This document shows, piece after piece, positions 46,950 through 57,890 of a stretch of DNA of 64,000 nucleotides (its first letter is position 1; every line of letters starts with the position of its first letter). The notes below the pieces were generated by a model that was not told the origin of the DNA, made no database searches, and saw nothing but the letters and a program-made list of their open reading frames with translations. Made by a program: the position numbers and the translations under genes. Source of the DNA: Lobosporangium transversale (Eukaryota > Mortierellomycota > Mortierellomycetes > Mortierellales > Mortierellaceae); the NCBI RefSeq assembly GCF_002105155.1, contig NW_019029036.1, forward strand, positions 1 through 64,000, read 5' to 3'.

Positions 46950-47873
46950 ATGAGCGAGTATGACACTTCTGATCCAATTATACATTCTCTCCAGAGCCAG
47001 CTGGCTACACTCACCAGCCGGCTTGAGGCTCTCTCGACTAGCTCTGAATCCAGTCGATCGAACCCCTACTTGGTTCCAAAGGAACCAGCTTACGAAATTA
47101 CCCCTGACGACTCCATTCTCGTCCACTACCCAGCAATGGACGGGAAAGATTTTTTCAAACATAAATCTGGAAACCGTGCAGACGATCTTGCATATGCAAC
47201 AGAAATGGCTAAAGAGATGCAGCCTTTTGCCAAAAACACAACCCAAACCTATTCTGCACCCAAATCGGCACTCATTGACTGGCCCGACTCTTCCTCTCAC
47301 CACAGTTCCATGGACAAAACAATCTCACGCTATCAATCACGATTGGCAAACCTTACAAGACCACTTGATCAATTTGCCACGGAAATGTTTTCCTACGAAG
47401 TTGACCCTGCGGTCGCACAAGCGTGTTTACAGCTCGCACAGACAATGCGTGAACATATTGCACACCTGGCACAGCAAATGTCAAGCGACAGAGAGGACCT
47501 TGTTTACCAAGCGCACAAAATTTCAGTCACCAAGCACACAGTTGATCCACCAATTGTCTCTACTTCAGACTTCATTGAAGCCAGCAAATTGGCAAAGAGT
47601 GTTCGTCAGGCTACTAACCCGACAAGACAACGGGCATACAACAGGAGGACTCAAAACCGGAGTTTCTTTAGCGCAAATACTTACAGACCCACTTCTAATT
47701 CTAGCCAATCTCATCCATCGGGTCAAACTCAGACCGCCCACTATCAAAATGACAATGGTTCTTTTTTTGGGCGAGGCCAAAATCCAAGGAGAGGGGGACG
47801 AGGCCGAGGCCGAGGCTACCAAACCCCTCAATTCAACCAGACAAGTCAGGCACAGACTGCAGGCCAGCAGTAG
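46950..47873 (+). CDS. DIRS gag-like protein
   Basis: 307 residues from the ATG at 46950, the first in the frame after the left repeat. N-terminal coiled-coil-like segment (SQLATLTSRLEAL), Gln/Ser/Asn-rich middle and an Arg-Gly-rich end (GRGQNPRRGGRGRGRG), as in nucleic-acid-binding gag proteins that lack a zinc knuckle. It overlaps the reverse transcriptase frame. It probably packages element RNA. Confidence 0.85.
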   Translation: MSEYDTSDPIIHSLQSQLATLTSRLEALSTSSESSRSNPYLVPKEPAYEITPDDSILVHYPAMDGKDFFKHKSGNRADDLAYATEMAKEMQPFAKNTTQTYSAPKSALIDWPDSSSHHSSMDKTISRYQSRLANLTRPLDQFATEMFSYEVDPAVAQACLQLAQTMREHIAHLAQQMSSDREDLVYQAHKISVTKHTVDPPIVSTSDFIEASKLAKSVRQATNPTRQRAYNRRTQNRSFFSANTYRPTSNSSQSHPSGQTQTAHYQNDNGSFFGRGQNPRRGGRGRGRGYQTPQFNQTSQAQTAGQQ

Positions 47874-49741
47874 GTGACCGTTTACAGATTTACAGAGAAG
47901 CATGGGCTCTCATAACCGACAACGAATGGGTCAAGTCGGTCGTCTCCGAGGGATTCAAAATCCCTTTCCACAAACGGCCACCGATATCCAGTTCAACAGC
48001 GTACCAAGCTCGAGTAGCAGCGGAGGAAGAGAAGGCGATCGATCAAGAGGTAATCGCACTCTTAGCCAAAAGAGCAATAGAGGTCGCTTCGGGCCCTGGT
48101 TTCAAGAGCCGAATATTCACTATCCCCAAGAAAACCGGGGACATTCGACCAGTCTTAAATCTAAGACCGTTGAATGCCTACGTCTCAGAGCGGCACTTCA
48201 AAATGGAGACGATGACGACAGTATGCGCAATGTTACAGAAGAACGACTTTATGACAAGCATCGACCTATCAGACGCATTTCTTCACGTACTAATCCATCC
48301 AGATTATCGTCATTATCTACAGTTCCAATGGAAGAACCGGAAATTTCAATTCCGTACACTTCCCTTCGGGCTCTCACTCTCTCCGCTAGTGTTCACCAAA
48401 GTTCTCAAGCCTTTCCTCAAATGGGCACGACGACGAGGAATTCACATATCAGCGTACCTAGACGATTTAATAATCCTAGCCAAGAACAAAGAACAATCAA
48501 TCCAGTTCACTCAACTAGTGCAAGACAAGTTGGCAGCGCTAGGATTCCTCATCAAGGAAGCCAAGTCTACGTTGATCCCGTCACAGAAAATAGACCATTT
48601 AGGCTTTACCATCAACTCCCGGGATATGACTGTCACAGTTCCGAAATCCAAAGTCAGGGACATACGGCGCGAGGCAGGAAAGCTGCTACGAAAAGGCGCC
48701 ACTTCTTTAAGGGAACTTTCTTCGTTCGTCGGGAAAGCAATGGCAACATCTATGGCAGTGTTCCCAGCGCGATTCATGACACGGAATCTGCTTCACCTCA
48801 AGAACACAGCACTAAAAGCCAAGGGAGCTTCTTGGTCAGACACGGTCACCCTCACGGAACCAGCCAAGGAGAACCTTCAATGGTGGAAGGAGCAACTGAC
48901 GTCATGGAATGGTCTGTCATGGATTCAACAACAGACACAAATTGACATATACACGGATGCATCGGACACCGGATGGGGGATCGTGATCAACAATCAAACA
49001 TGGAGTGGCAAATGGACTCCACAAGAGAAAGACCACCACATCAACTGGAAGGAACTACAGACAGTTCTTCGAGCTGTTCAACTACCAATAACACAGGGCA
49101 AAATGATCAACATCATATGCGACAACACGACGACGATTGCACACATCAACAGGTTCGGAGGGACGAGGTCTCCGGAACTAATGACACTAGCGGACACGTT
49201 ATGGCGTCACTGCCTAGCAACAGGGACTCGACTTCGGACGACATACATCCCATCTGCATTCAACCCAGCGGATGCACCGTCACGGCGAATGATATCGCAA
49301 TTGGAATGGAGGATCAGTCGCCCATTCTTTCAACAACTGGAACACCAATGGGGCCCACATCAGGTGGACCTATTTGCGTCAGCACAGAACAAACAGCTAC
49401 CGGCATTTGTCTCATGGAAATTCCATCCAGATGCTCTGAAGATAGACGCCCTTCAACACAACTGGACAGAGATGGGCAACCTTTACATTTGCCCCCCATG
49501 GAATCTTCTATCAATCATCTTGGAGAGGATACAGACCCAGAAACTGACAGCAGCAATAATAACCCCATGGTGGCCGAGTGCAATATGGTTCCCAACCATC
49601 AAGGAGATGGCAGTAGCACCACCAATCCCGATCCCTCGGGAAGCAGTCCTACCAGCCGTCGGAAGCGCAAGCGATCTCCTCAGCAAGAATCCACTCTGGT
49701 CATTGACAGCATGGAGAATAAGAGGCGACGTAAAGATCTAG
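47752..49741 (+). CDS. DIRS reverse transcriptase-RNase H
   Basis: Open from 47752 to 49741 and overlapping gag by about 120 nt; no early ATG, so expression by frameshifting from gag or use of a non-AUG start is likely. RT motifs in order: SRIFTIPKKTGDIRPVLNLR, SIDLSDAF (catalytic Asp), LPFGLSLSP, SAYLDDLII (YxDD-type pair). RNase H: IYTDASDTGWG (Asp), WKEL (Glu), ICDNTTT (Asp) and a later Asp in FNPADAPSR. The C-terminal extension (VDLFAS...KFHPDA...LYICPPWNLL) is typical of DIRS polyproteins, and WSLTAWRI near the end precedes the recombinase frame. I see no methyltransferase domain. Confidence 0.92.
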
Positions 49742-50715
49742 ATGCAGCACTCTCACCATCCGCTATCACTCTACTAGATTCAGCGGGTGCCAACAGCAAA
49801 ACACGTCGACAATATCTTCCAACTCAAGAAGCTTTCGCAGTATGGGCTCAACAAGAAGGCTTCGACCCTAGTACGCCAAATGCAATTGCTGTGGTTAACT
49901 ATTTATGCCATGCGCGGATTATTTATTCTTGGAGTAGGAATACCACTCTTAACAAAAAATCAGCCATCTTAAAGCTTTACGACGACACATCCGTGATCAC
50001 AGGCAACATCTACTTTCAGCGGTTCATGGCAGCAATGAAAAGTACTGGCGTATTTCAAATGGAGCACGTATCCGCACTCGACATTTCACCCATCCTTTCA
50101 TACTTCCGCATGGAGGACAATGTGGATCTTGATATGCCTAAGCTCTCTCGCAAGCTCTGCTGGCTCTTAGGCGTTTGTGCGTTTCTCCGGCCAGATGATA
50201 TCGGTTGCATTGATGTGTCAAAGTCAGAGATCAATGAAAAGGGTCTTCTCCTTACCATAGTCTTCCCTAAGGAACGGCGCGATGGGCAGCGCATCATAAA
50301 GTCGATCTTCGTAGGTAGACACCCTAACGACAAGAAAATTTGCCCAGTCGAGGCCTATACAGAATACACCAGACGGATAGCGGACACACCTCTCGAAATC
50401 GAGCACCACAAAGATCAGGATTATAAATTCAATCCTCTTATGCGTTTTGTGAAAGACAAGTCCAAAGTCCTTAGGGTCAGTACCATAGGCACTTTTATGA
50501 ATGAAATCACACGTCGGATTCCAAATCTTCCGTCGAAACGGCCTCCTCCAAAGCCACGCGCTATAGGATCAACCTTGGCAGCCATCGCTGGCGTATCAAC
50601 CCAAGATATCATGGTTCAAGGGAATTGGTCGTCTGACAAGGTTTTCAACAAACACTACCGTGTTTCCCGCAAAACCCATTCAAATTTGACGACATCGGTT
50701 TTTGGTTCGCTCTGA
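49711..50715 (+). CDS. DIRS tyrosine recombinase
   Basis: About 334 residues from the ATG at 49711, overlapping the RT-RNase H frame by 31 nt. An N-terminal SAM-like helical part (TRRQYLPTQEAFAVW) precedes the catalytic domain: first Arg in CAFLRPDDI, then RAIGSTLAAIAGVSTQDIM, where DIRS recombinases carry the second Arg box, GNWSS, and the nucleophile Tyr in KHYRVS. It replaces the integrase of LTR elements, inserting a circular intermediate. It is unrelated in detail to the Crypton recombinase in the same window: no GCR1_C domain and a different box II context. Confidence 0.92.
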   Translation: MENKRRRKDLDAALSPSAITLLDSAGANSKTRRQYLPTQEAFAVWAQQEGFDPSTPNAIAVVNYLCHARIIYSWSRNTTLNKKSAILKLYDDTSVITGNIYFQRFMAAMKSTGVFQMEHVSALDISPILSYFRMEDNVDLDMPKLSRKLCWLLGVCAFLRPDDIGCIDVSKSEINEKGLLLTIVFPKERRDGQRIIKSIFVGRHPNDKKICPVEAYTEYTRRIADTPLEIEHHKDQDYKFNPLMRFVKDKSKVLRVSTIGTFMNEITRRIPNLPSKRPPPKPRAIGSTLAAIAGVSTQDIMVQGNWSSDKVFNKHYRVSRKTHSNLTTSVFGSL

Positions 50716-50721
50716 AGTCAC

Positions 50722-50800
50722 ATATGGACCATGGCTACGAGGATAATGATCTGGAAGTGCTACGAAGGACGCACTATCCTCATTATCAGAGTAGCCATGG
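50722..50800. repeat. Internal complementary region of DIRS element
   Basis: The first part (CATATGGACCATGGCTACGAGGATAAT) is the inverse of the left terminus; the second part, from GATCTGGAAGTGC to CCATGG, is the inverse of 50940-50994. It brings both ends together, as required for the DIRS circle model. Confidence 0.88.
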
Positions 50801-50837
50801 GACATATGTCCCTCCCACACCTCCCTTTTCTTTTCAC

Positions 50838-50994
50838 TCGTTACTAGATAGAGAGTAGATCAGAGCGAACGCTAGATTTTATTTATTTTATTTTTAGTTT
50901 TCTCGGTCAGAAGGAATAAAAAGAGGTCACACATATATGGACCATGGCTACTCTGATAATGAGGATAGTGCGTCCTTCGTAGCACTTCCAGATC
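50838..50994 (-). repeat. Right inverted terminal repeat of DIRS element
   Basis: Reverse complement of the left repeat over about 120 bp, then a ~35-bp extension (GATAGTGCGTCC...CCAGATC) present only at this end and, inverted, in the internal complementary region. Confidence 0.9.
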
Positions 50995-52575
50995 AATCCA
51001 GGGAACCAGATCCATCACATTAATAAATTAAACTTCAATGAATTTATTGATAATATCTAATCCTTCCTGTGAATAATCATAATGTAAGATTGAGCGCGCT
51101 TATGAATCGTGTGTGCGACAACTTCAATGAGTGTGCAGGTGCTCCATCAACCTAGTATTCATACATGAAGGATATTAAACGTCTTTAGAAGATAAATGCA
51201 TATGTCATATATCACTAGTTTCTCAACAAGATGGTTGATGTGTTTTTACCATCCAGAAGGATATACAGAAGATATAACAGATTTTGGATATAAAATGACT
51301 CGGTAGGCAAGATTGGAGCGACACAGACTGAGATTTACTGGCGCATTGCCAAAGGGCATGGTGAGCAACTGGAAGGCAGGACAACATGGGTAGCAAACTC
51401 GATAGGACCGGGCGACGACTGCGGAGTTGTATTTGGTTGAGGAAAAAAAAAAGAAGAAAAAAAAATGGCGAGAGAGGACCAACCACTAACTGGCCCCAGG
51501 CAATGAAGCTGAAGCTGTTATACTCCACACATGAAATGTTAGGAGGGATTGATGTCGCCACAAGTGGAGAGACTCCAAAAAAAAAAAAAAAAAAAAAAAG
51601 AAGCACGAAAAGGCGAAGTGTTCAGTCACCGGCGGCCATAATTAACGAATAATCCTTTCGGTAGGACCTAGATTGAGAAAACATTTAGGCGAAATCAACT
51701 GTACAGAACGGAATCAGAGCCGGTTAAACTACGAAGATAAAATGTCTGGCAAGCAAACTGAAAACAACTGCACTAACATGATGCTAGGGCAATGATTCAC
51801 TAGATTGAAAGGTGATGAGGAAGATAAAGAACTGTCTTTGCTTGCAGCTAGCGAACTGGTTGTGCCACGTAACCTTCTGTTGCAACAAGTAAACCGACCT
51901 GTTGTAACAAGTAAACCTACTTGTTGACAACAAGATTGGGCTCATATTTAAAGAAGTATTTTACTTTATTTGAGACCGGTTCGTCGGGGAAAACAAAAAT
52001 GTCGTGTTTCTTTCGACAAGCATGAGGCTCTGGTTAGAAATAATGGAGGTCATGCATGGTTGGTTTCTTTTTTTTTTTTTTTTTTTTTTTTAAGCAAAGC
52101 AAAGCAAAGCAAAGCAAAGCAAAGCAAAGCAAAGCAAAGCAAAGCAAAGCAAAGCAAAGCAAAGCAAAGCAAAGCGAGCCAAAGTGTTGATTGGTTGGTT
52201 AAAAAAGAATAAAAGATGTTAAACGACATAAAACTGAGAACTTTTTATTTTTTTATTTTTTTTTTTCTTTTTTCCTTACAGAGCGCGTCTTTCATCAACG
52301 GTAAAAAAAATAAATAAATAGATAAATAAATAAAAGATCTAAATGCCTTGGGCATGCAAGGGAGAAAGAGGGGAAAGGGGGGGTTCAATAGTGAGGAAGC
52401 ACAGCATCAAGATTTTCCGAAGGCTTAACGCCATTTTATGCAAGGAGGTTCATAAACATCAAGGTCAAGGCGCCCCCCCCTTTTCCCCCAAACAGGCTAT
52501 TCATAGGAAAGCACTGCATGCAGGACTTGCATGTAGGGGACATTTATTTAACTTTACAACAGCTCGAAGGGAAGG

Positions 52576-52607
<32 letters not shown>

Positions 52608-53777
52608 AAGTGCAACAGAATCGTCAACCGTTTTTACAAACGAGATATGCTGTTTTGGATCATTGGAAAGTATAGATGAACCAAACATTCGGTATGTGTT
52701 TGTTATATTATATATATAAATGTATAAAACCTGGGCCATCACTTATTGATTATCTTACAACCAACGTCAAAAGTAATCGATACTTTGCTTGGAATGCAGA
52801 GTATAAAACCAGATCAATCAAGGCAATGGTTTAACCATCCATCTACATATAAATATATTTCCCTACTTTTTAACAGGATAGATTCCTGATCAATCTTTGG
52901 AAGGGTAAGAGTAAAAAGAAAAAAGAAAAAAGAAAAAAGAAAAAAGGACAATCCTATTGTGAACCAAAGTCAGACAGTACAGTACATGTACAGTCGTTCG
53001 TTCTATCGATCTGAGCCAGCAAAAAAAAAAAAATAATAAAAAAAAAAATAGGCTGCTTTTGTTGTATACAAAAATTAATTACATGTTATATCGTTACATG
53101 TTACATTTATATATACGTTCCATGTTACATGTGTACCTTCAAAGTTTTTTTTTTTTACAATGTTGAACAAATCAAGAGCATTGGCAATCTGCTTCCGCTG
53201 CTGTGCTGCCGGCAATTTTGTTTTATATACAATCCATGATAAGTAAACCCTATTCTTCTCATTAAGCGAATCTCCATTGCCAAGTTCAAACTCCTTTTTT
53301 TTAATTTTTTTTAATTTTTCCGCATTCTTTCTCTCGTTACCCACCCTCAATTTTATTTAGTTTCTTATTTGTTGAAAGAAAAAAAAGAGTTCTATACTAA
53401 CTAAAATTAACTAATTTTAAAAAATAAAAAAAAAGAGTTATTAACTAATTAAAAAAAAAAAAGGGGCATTGATCGTCAAAAGAAAAGAAAAAAGAGTTTT
53501 CAAAGTAATAAAGAAAAAGCAGTGTTCTAAAAAGAGTATGCATAACTATAATCACATTAACCCACACTTCTATTTTAGGGAATATAATGGCTTTCTTTTT
53601 TTCTAAAAGATAAAAAAAAAAGTTTAGAAACTTTAAATGAACATGTGAGATAGGAAATAGACTTTTTTTTTTTATTTTTTATTTTATTTTATTTTTTAAA
53701 TAAAGACTTGAGCTAACGAAAATGAATAATAATAATAATAGTAATAATAATAATAAAAACAAACTTTGAAAAAGAGA

Positions 53778-53821
<44 letters not shown>

Positions 53822-54013
53822 TAGGGAGTAAAGGAATAAAAGAAGAAAAGAAAAAAAATCATACACAGCGAAAGATGAAAATATTTGAGGTCATTACTAT
53901 GAAAAAAAAAAATAAATAAATAAATAAAAAGAAAAGAAAAAAGATTCAAAGGAGAATTGTTTATTTATCATTTGTTTTGTTTGTCGAGGGTTTTTTTTTT
54001 TTTTTTTTTGTCT
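50995..54013. other. Gene-poor spacer between DIRS element and zinc-finger gene
   Basis: No gene recognised. AT-rich, with poly(A)/poly(T) runs, an AAAGC microsatellite at 52092-52175, AAAAAAG repeats near 52915-52945, and a TAA/AG microsatellite block near 53730-53825. The part nearest 54014 probably holds the 3' end of the zinc-finger transcript. Confidence 0.65.
52092..52175 (+). repeat. (AAAGC)n microsatellite, about 17 copies
   Basis: Perfect pentanucleotide repeat directly after a ~25-base poly(T). It creates an artefactual Ser-Lys-Ala-Lys-Gln frame. The same motif on the other strand occurs at 60413-60440, also after poly(T). Confidence 0.97.
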
Positions 54014-54348
54014 TTAAAGAGTCGCCTCTTCACGCTGTCGTCGCTCTTGTTGAAGACAATCTTGAATCGGATCAAATCGATACTTCGTAGGCGTGACAGG
54101 AGTCGACTGAGGCGAAGGAGGTGTCGTGTCATTCATGGTCATGCTCCGGTTAAAGGCCCGGTTACCCGAAGAAGAAGAAGAAGAAGAGCCATGGTGTCCT
54201 GCAGCCATGTGCGAATGAGGGTACGAATATGCATGTGGATGCAACTCGGATGAAGATGGTGCACTATTACTATGATGCTGATGACTTTGATGTTGATGGT
54301 GGCTAGGATGGCTCTGGTGGTGCTGATGCTGATGCTGATGCTGATGAT

Positions 54349-54379
<31 letters not shown>

Positions 54380-56682
54380 ATTACTACTGCTACTATTTAT
54401 GCTGCCACTGCTCTGGTTCACATGTGCGGCCGCTGCATGGTAATAAGCTGATGCATGGTTAGCAGCCCGCTGCTGTTGTTGCTTCTGCAGTTGACGATGT
54501 TGATATTGTTGCTCATACTGTTGCTGTTGTCGGTAGTAGTACATCTGTTGGTCACGAGGTGAGGACACCACATCCTCCATTCGCTCCACGGGCTGTGCCA
54601 TCGGCGATGTAGGCGATGCTGGAGTTGGCCATTGTCGGTACTCTCCATGACTCGAGTTCCTATCTTGCTGTTTAGGATCGCGTGCTGACGTCGGTGACAA
54701 GTGATGGTTGCTGTTATTGTGCTGATGGTAATGGTGCGATGATGACTGCTGACCCGAAGGACGTGTGCGATCCGTCATGGGCTCGTCATAGTCCATATCC
54801 TCGGACTGCTGCTGTTGTTGATGATGCTGGTGATGTTCTGGAGGGTAATGACGAGGGGGTGAGCTGTGTCTAGAACCCTGATATGTGGGTGAAGGCCCTG
54901 CGGCTGCAGCTGGAGGGGTGAGCGATGTTGTCGTTGGTGTTCCCAGCGCAGGAGAACGCTCCTCTGCATTGGCCACATCAGTCTCATCAATTTCACCATT
55001 TTCATCCTGTTGATCTTGCTTCTTTGATGTGGCAGTTGTTGATGTGGCAGCTCCACGCCGAGACTTGGGTGAGATATGAGTGCGATAATGTTGCATCATA
55101 TTGTCCTGTCTTGAGAACTTGCTGGGGCACCCTGGCATTAAGCATGCAAAGTTGCGCTCTCCTGTGTGAATGCGATTGTGTCGAGCAAGATGTCCACTAC
55201 AAAAGAAAAAGTTGTATAGATGTTTGTGATACAAATAAAGTGTTAGCGGCGATTTGCATCAAGAGAATGTCCCTTCACTTTTCTTATTTTCTGTCAAGGT
55301 GTGATCAGAACAAGTTGTGATGGGATTGTTGATTGCGTACAAGCTCATCAACACAAAAGGGTATTAAATAGTAGTAATAGTAATAGTAATAGTAATAGTA
55401 ATAGTATAGTAATAATAATAACAATGATGATGATAAAAAAAAAAAAATATAAAAAAAATAAAAATAAAAGGAGAATCCCATTTGTTTACCTTGTAGTGAA
55501 ACGCTTGTTGCATCCTGGATGTGTACATGAGTATTTACGTTTGGAAAAGCTTGGACCAGCCAAAACTCCCTCGGGCAAGCCAGAATGATTGATCATTCCA
55601 CGATATGCAGCTTCATGTTCATCTGATGCATTATCCTCGGAAAAGGCACGCATAAAGTATGGAATCGATGATGCACCTTGGGGGCCGTACATGGAGGGTG
55701 AAGGCATGCCATTACCGTTACCGTTACCGTTACCGTTACCGTTACCATTACCATTGCCACCGGCCCCACTGTGGTTACTACCGCTACTACCGCCGCTACC
55801 ACCACCAATGGGTCGATATGGGTAGAGCTGAGCGCCACTACTAAGACTTCGACTCCTCTGAGAGTTTGCTGCAGCCTCTGAGGCTGCTAAATCAAACCCA
55901 GAACGGAAGGGGGTAGCAGCGTTGGTAAGGGATGTTGACCGACCGGCTTCATAACTCTCTGATCGATATCGATGGGCTTTGCTTCCAAGACTGCTGCTAC
56001 TGCTGTCTCGCGAAAGATGTGGATGCTGATAATGTGAGGGAGAAGGGTGAGGATGATTGGATGATGGATAGTATGGCTCTCCTCCCCGGCTGCGATCTTC
56101 GGAGAAGTAATCACCACGGCTGTTATGTCGGTCTCGAAGATAGGGTGACCGTGGGGAGCGAAGGGGTGGTAAACCATGCTCTGGATGACCACCCACCATG
56201 GGTTGTGACTCTGATGGGGGTCGAGTTACGTCATAGTCACGCTCATGTGTAGAAATGGAAGCTTTGTCCTCCTGAGGGCTGTCGTTAAGGATGCTGACTT
56301 TATTTCCAGACGAATTGGTGATTGACAATCCAGCGAGTCGCTTCGACTGTTGATTGATAGCCGAATCTGTCATCGAGGGTGAAGGTGGCTCTGCGGATGG
56401 ATAGGAGGGATGAGAGTGGTGAGGTCTGTAAGAGTGAGGGTGAGATTGGGGGTGGCGCTCTTCGTTCAAGGAAGGTTGAGTCTTCCCGCTATAGTAATCC
56501 TTACGCAAGAAGGATGGTGAAGATGGCGGATGCAGCTGTGGTGGCTGTGATTCTGGACGGGCGAGCGGAGGTGGGATGCGGGGTGGAGTATAGGGCGATG
56601 ATGTGGGCTGGTCAGATGTAGGCAGCGTATAGAGTGACTGGTGGTACAATTGTGATGGGTAGCTAGAAGTAGTAGTGGACAT
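54014..56682 (-). CDS. Nrg1-like C2H2 zinc-finger transcription repressor
   Basis: Exons 56682-55490 and 55196-54014 join in phase 2 to 791 residues; ATG at 56682 is the first in frame. Two tandem C2H2 fingers start near residue 386 and are split by the 293-nt intron: CTHPGCNKRFTT then SGHLARHNRIHTGE, and CLMPGCPSKFSRQDNMMQHYRTH. The FTTSGHLARHNRIHTGE / FSRxDNxxQHYRTH pair is characteristic of yeast Nrg1/Nrg2-type repressors, which act in the nucleus in glucose and stress responses. The remainder is low complexity: Ser/Pro/His-rich N-terminus, a Gly-Asn dipeptide run (encoded by a GGTAAC repeat), and long Gln and His runs in the C-terminal half. Function by homology; targets unknown. The intron contains AGTAAT microsatellite DNA and poly(T) before its acceptor. 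Confidence 0.92.
55366..55405 (+). repeat. (AGTAAT)n microsatellite in zinc-finger gene intron
   Basis: Six-base repeat, about six copies, followed by AAT/GAT repeats, inside the intron between the two zinc fingers. Confidence 0.9.
55711..55756 (-). repeat. Coding (GGTAAC)n repeat specifying Gly-Asn run
   Basis: The hexanucleotide repeats in frame within exon 1 of the zinc-finger gene, giving alternating Gly-Asn residues; likely variable in length between strains. Confidence 0.88.
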
Positions 56683-57857
56683 GGCTCAAAGAATGGTCCG
56701 GGTATTTATACAGTTCTATCAGGCTATTGTCGAATCGAGGGCGTACACGTTCATACACTAGATGGGGGGATGGTATGAATGAATCTGCTCTTATTCTGTG
56801 TTATCGAAAAAGGAGCAGCGAGAACGAAAGAGGGAAAAAATATATATAGTAAGAAAAGAAAAAAAACCAAAAAAAAAAAAAAAAAAAAAAAAAAAGGGAC
56901 GATGCACGAGCAATAAATGAAGAGAAGAAAAAAAAAAGGGATCCAGGATCAGGTTTTGGGTTCAAGTTTAGAGCTAATTGTGAGTAGTGGGAAGAAAAGA
57001 TGATAAAACCAACCAAGGGTCTCTTAAGAAACGGTGGTGGGGCTGAAAGAGAGACTAGTGAGGATGGATGAAAATAAATAAAGCGGATGAGTGAACGTGC
57101 TCAGATCCTATTCAAGAGAAGCGCAGTCGTCGGTGGCGAGAGAAGTAAAATAGACTAGAGCAAAAGGAGGTGGAGGTAAAGGTATGAAAGACGAGAGCAT
57201 ACAAGGCAGAGAAAGGGAACTGAGGGTCAGGGGAGGGGGGAGGAGGTCAGAGAGCGAGTGAAGGGTTGGAAAGAGGCCGTTGGAATTGAAGTGGATTGTA
57301 ATCGACTGTTTGGTGATTGTACAAAGAAGGAAAAAAGAAGAACAAAGAAAGAAAAAAAAAAAAAAAAAAAAAGGGTCTTTAAATACGGGGATCGTCCTGA
57401 TCAACCTAAAAAAATATAAGAATAATAAAAATGAAGAGGGAAACAGAAAAAAAAAGAAAAAGAAGGAAAAAGAAGATAAAGAAGATCAGTGGTTAGTGGG
57501 CTATCATTTGCGTGTAGATCCTACTTTGGACGTCAGGTGAGAAAGAGAGGAAAGAACGAAAGGAAGAACAAACAATGTGAAGGATAGATATGCAGAACAC
57601 AAGGCAGGAGAAGAGAGGGAAAGGGAAGGAGAAGGGGGGGGGTCAACAAATGGCCCCTTCCGCCATGACCCTCTCCTCCCAACGAGAAGCCCACAACCCA
57701 GGACGATTGAACAGTTTGGGCAAAGACAAATGCAGGCACTTGTTCAAGAACAAATAAAGAGCATAGATATGCAAATAGACGAAGGGGGACAGTGCAAAAA
57801 ACATATATTCTCTTTCCACGAACACTCGCAATGGTTACAACAACGAACACTAACAAC

Positions 57858-57890
<33 letters not shown>

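Larger units (their letters stand above)
46788..50994 (+). mobile_element. Complete DIRS-type tyrosine-recombinase retrotransposon
   Basis: Three overlapping frames in DIRS order (gag, RT-RNase H, tyrosine recombinase) lie between inverted terminal repeats (46788 to about 46910, and about 50838-50960 inverted). An internal complementary region at about 50722-50800 repeats the outer end of the left repeat and, inverted, the 50940-50994 right extension. That arrangement is diagnostic of DIRS elements and is needed for making the circular intermediate. No break is seen in any frame, so it could be active or very recent. Confidence 0.93.

Noticed and set aside
46960..47877. Second long frame over DIRS gag (305 residues)
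   Set aside because: Alternative frame with poor composition; the gag frame has the Arg-Gly-rich end and correct position after the left repeat.
52092..52175. Regular short repeat considered as a CRISPR-like array
   Set aside because: Pure 5-bp microsatellite with no spacers, in a eukaryotic genome.
54682..55320. Plus-strand frames opposite the zinc-finger gene
   Set aside because: Antisense of exon 2 and its intron; no independent motif.
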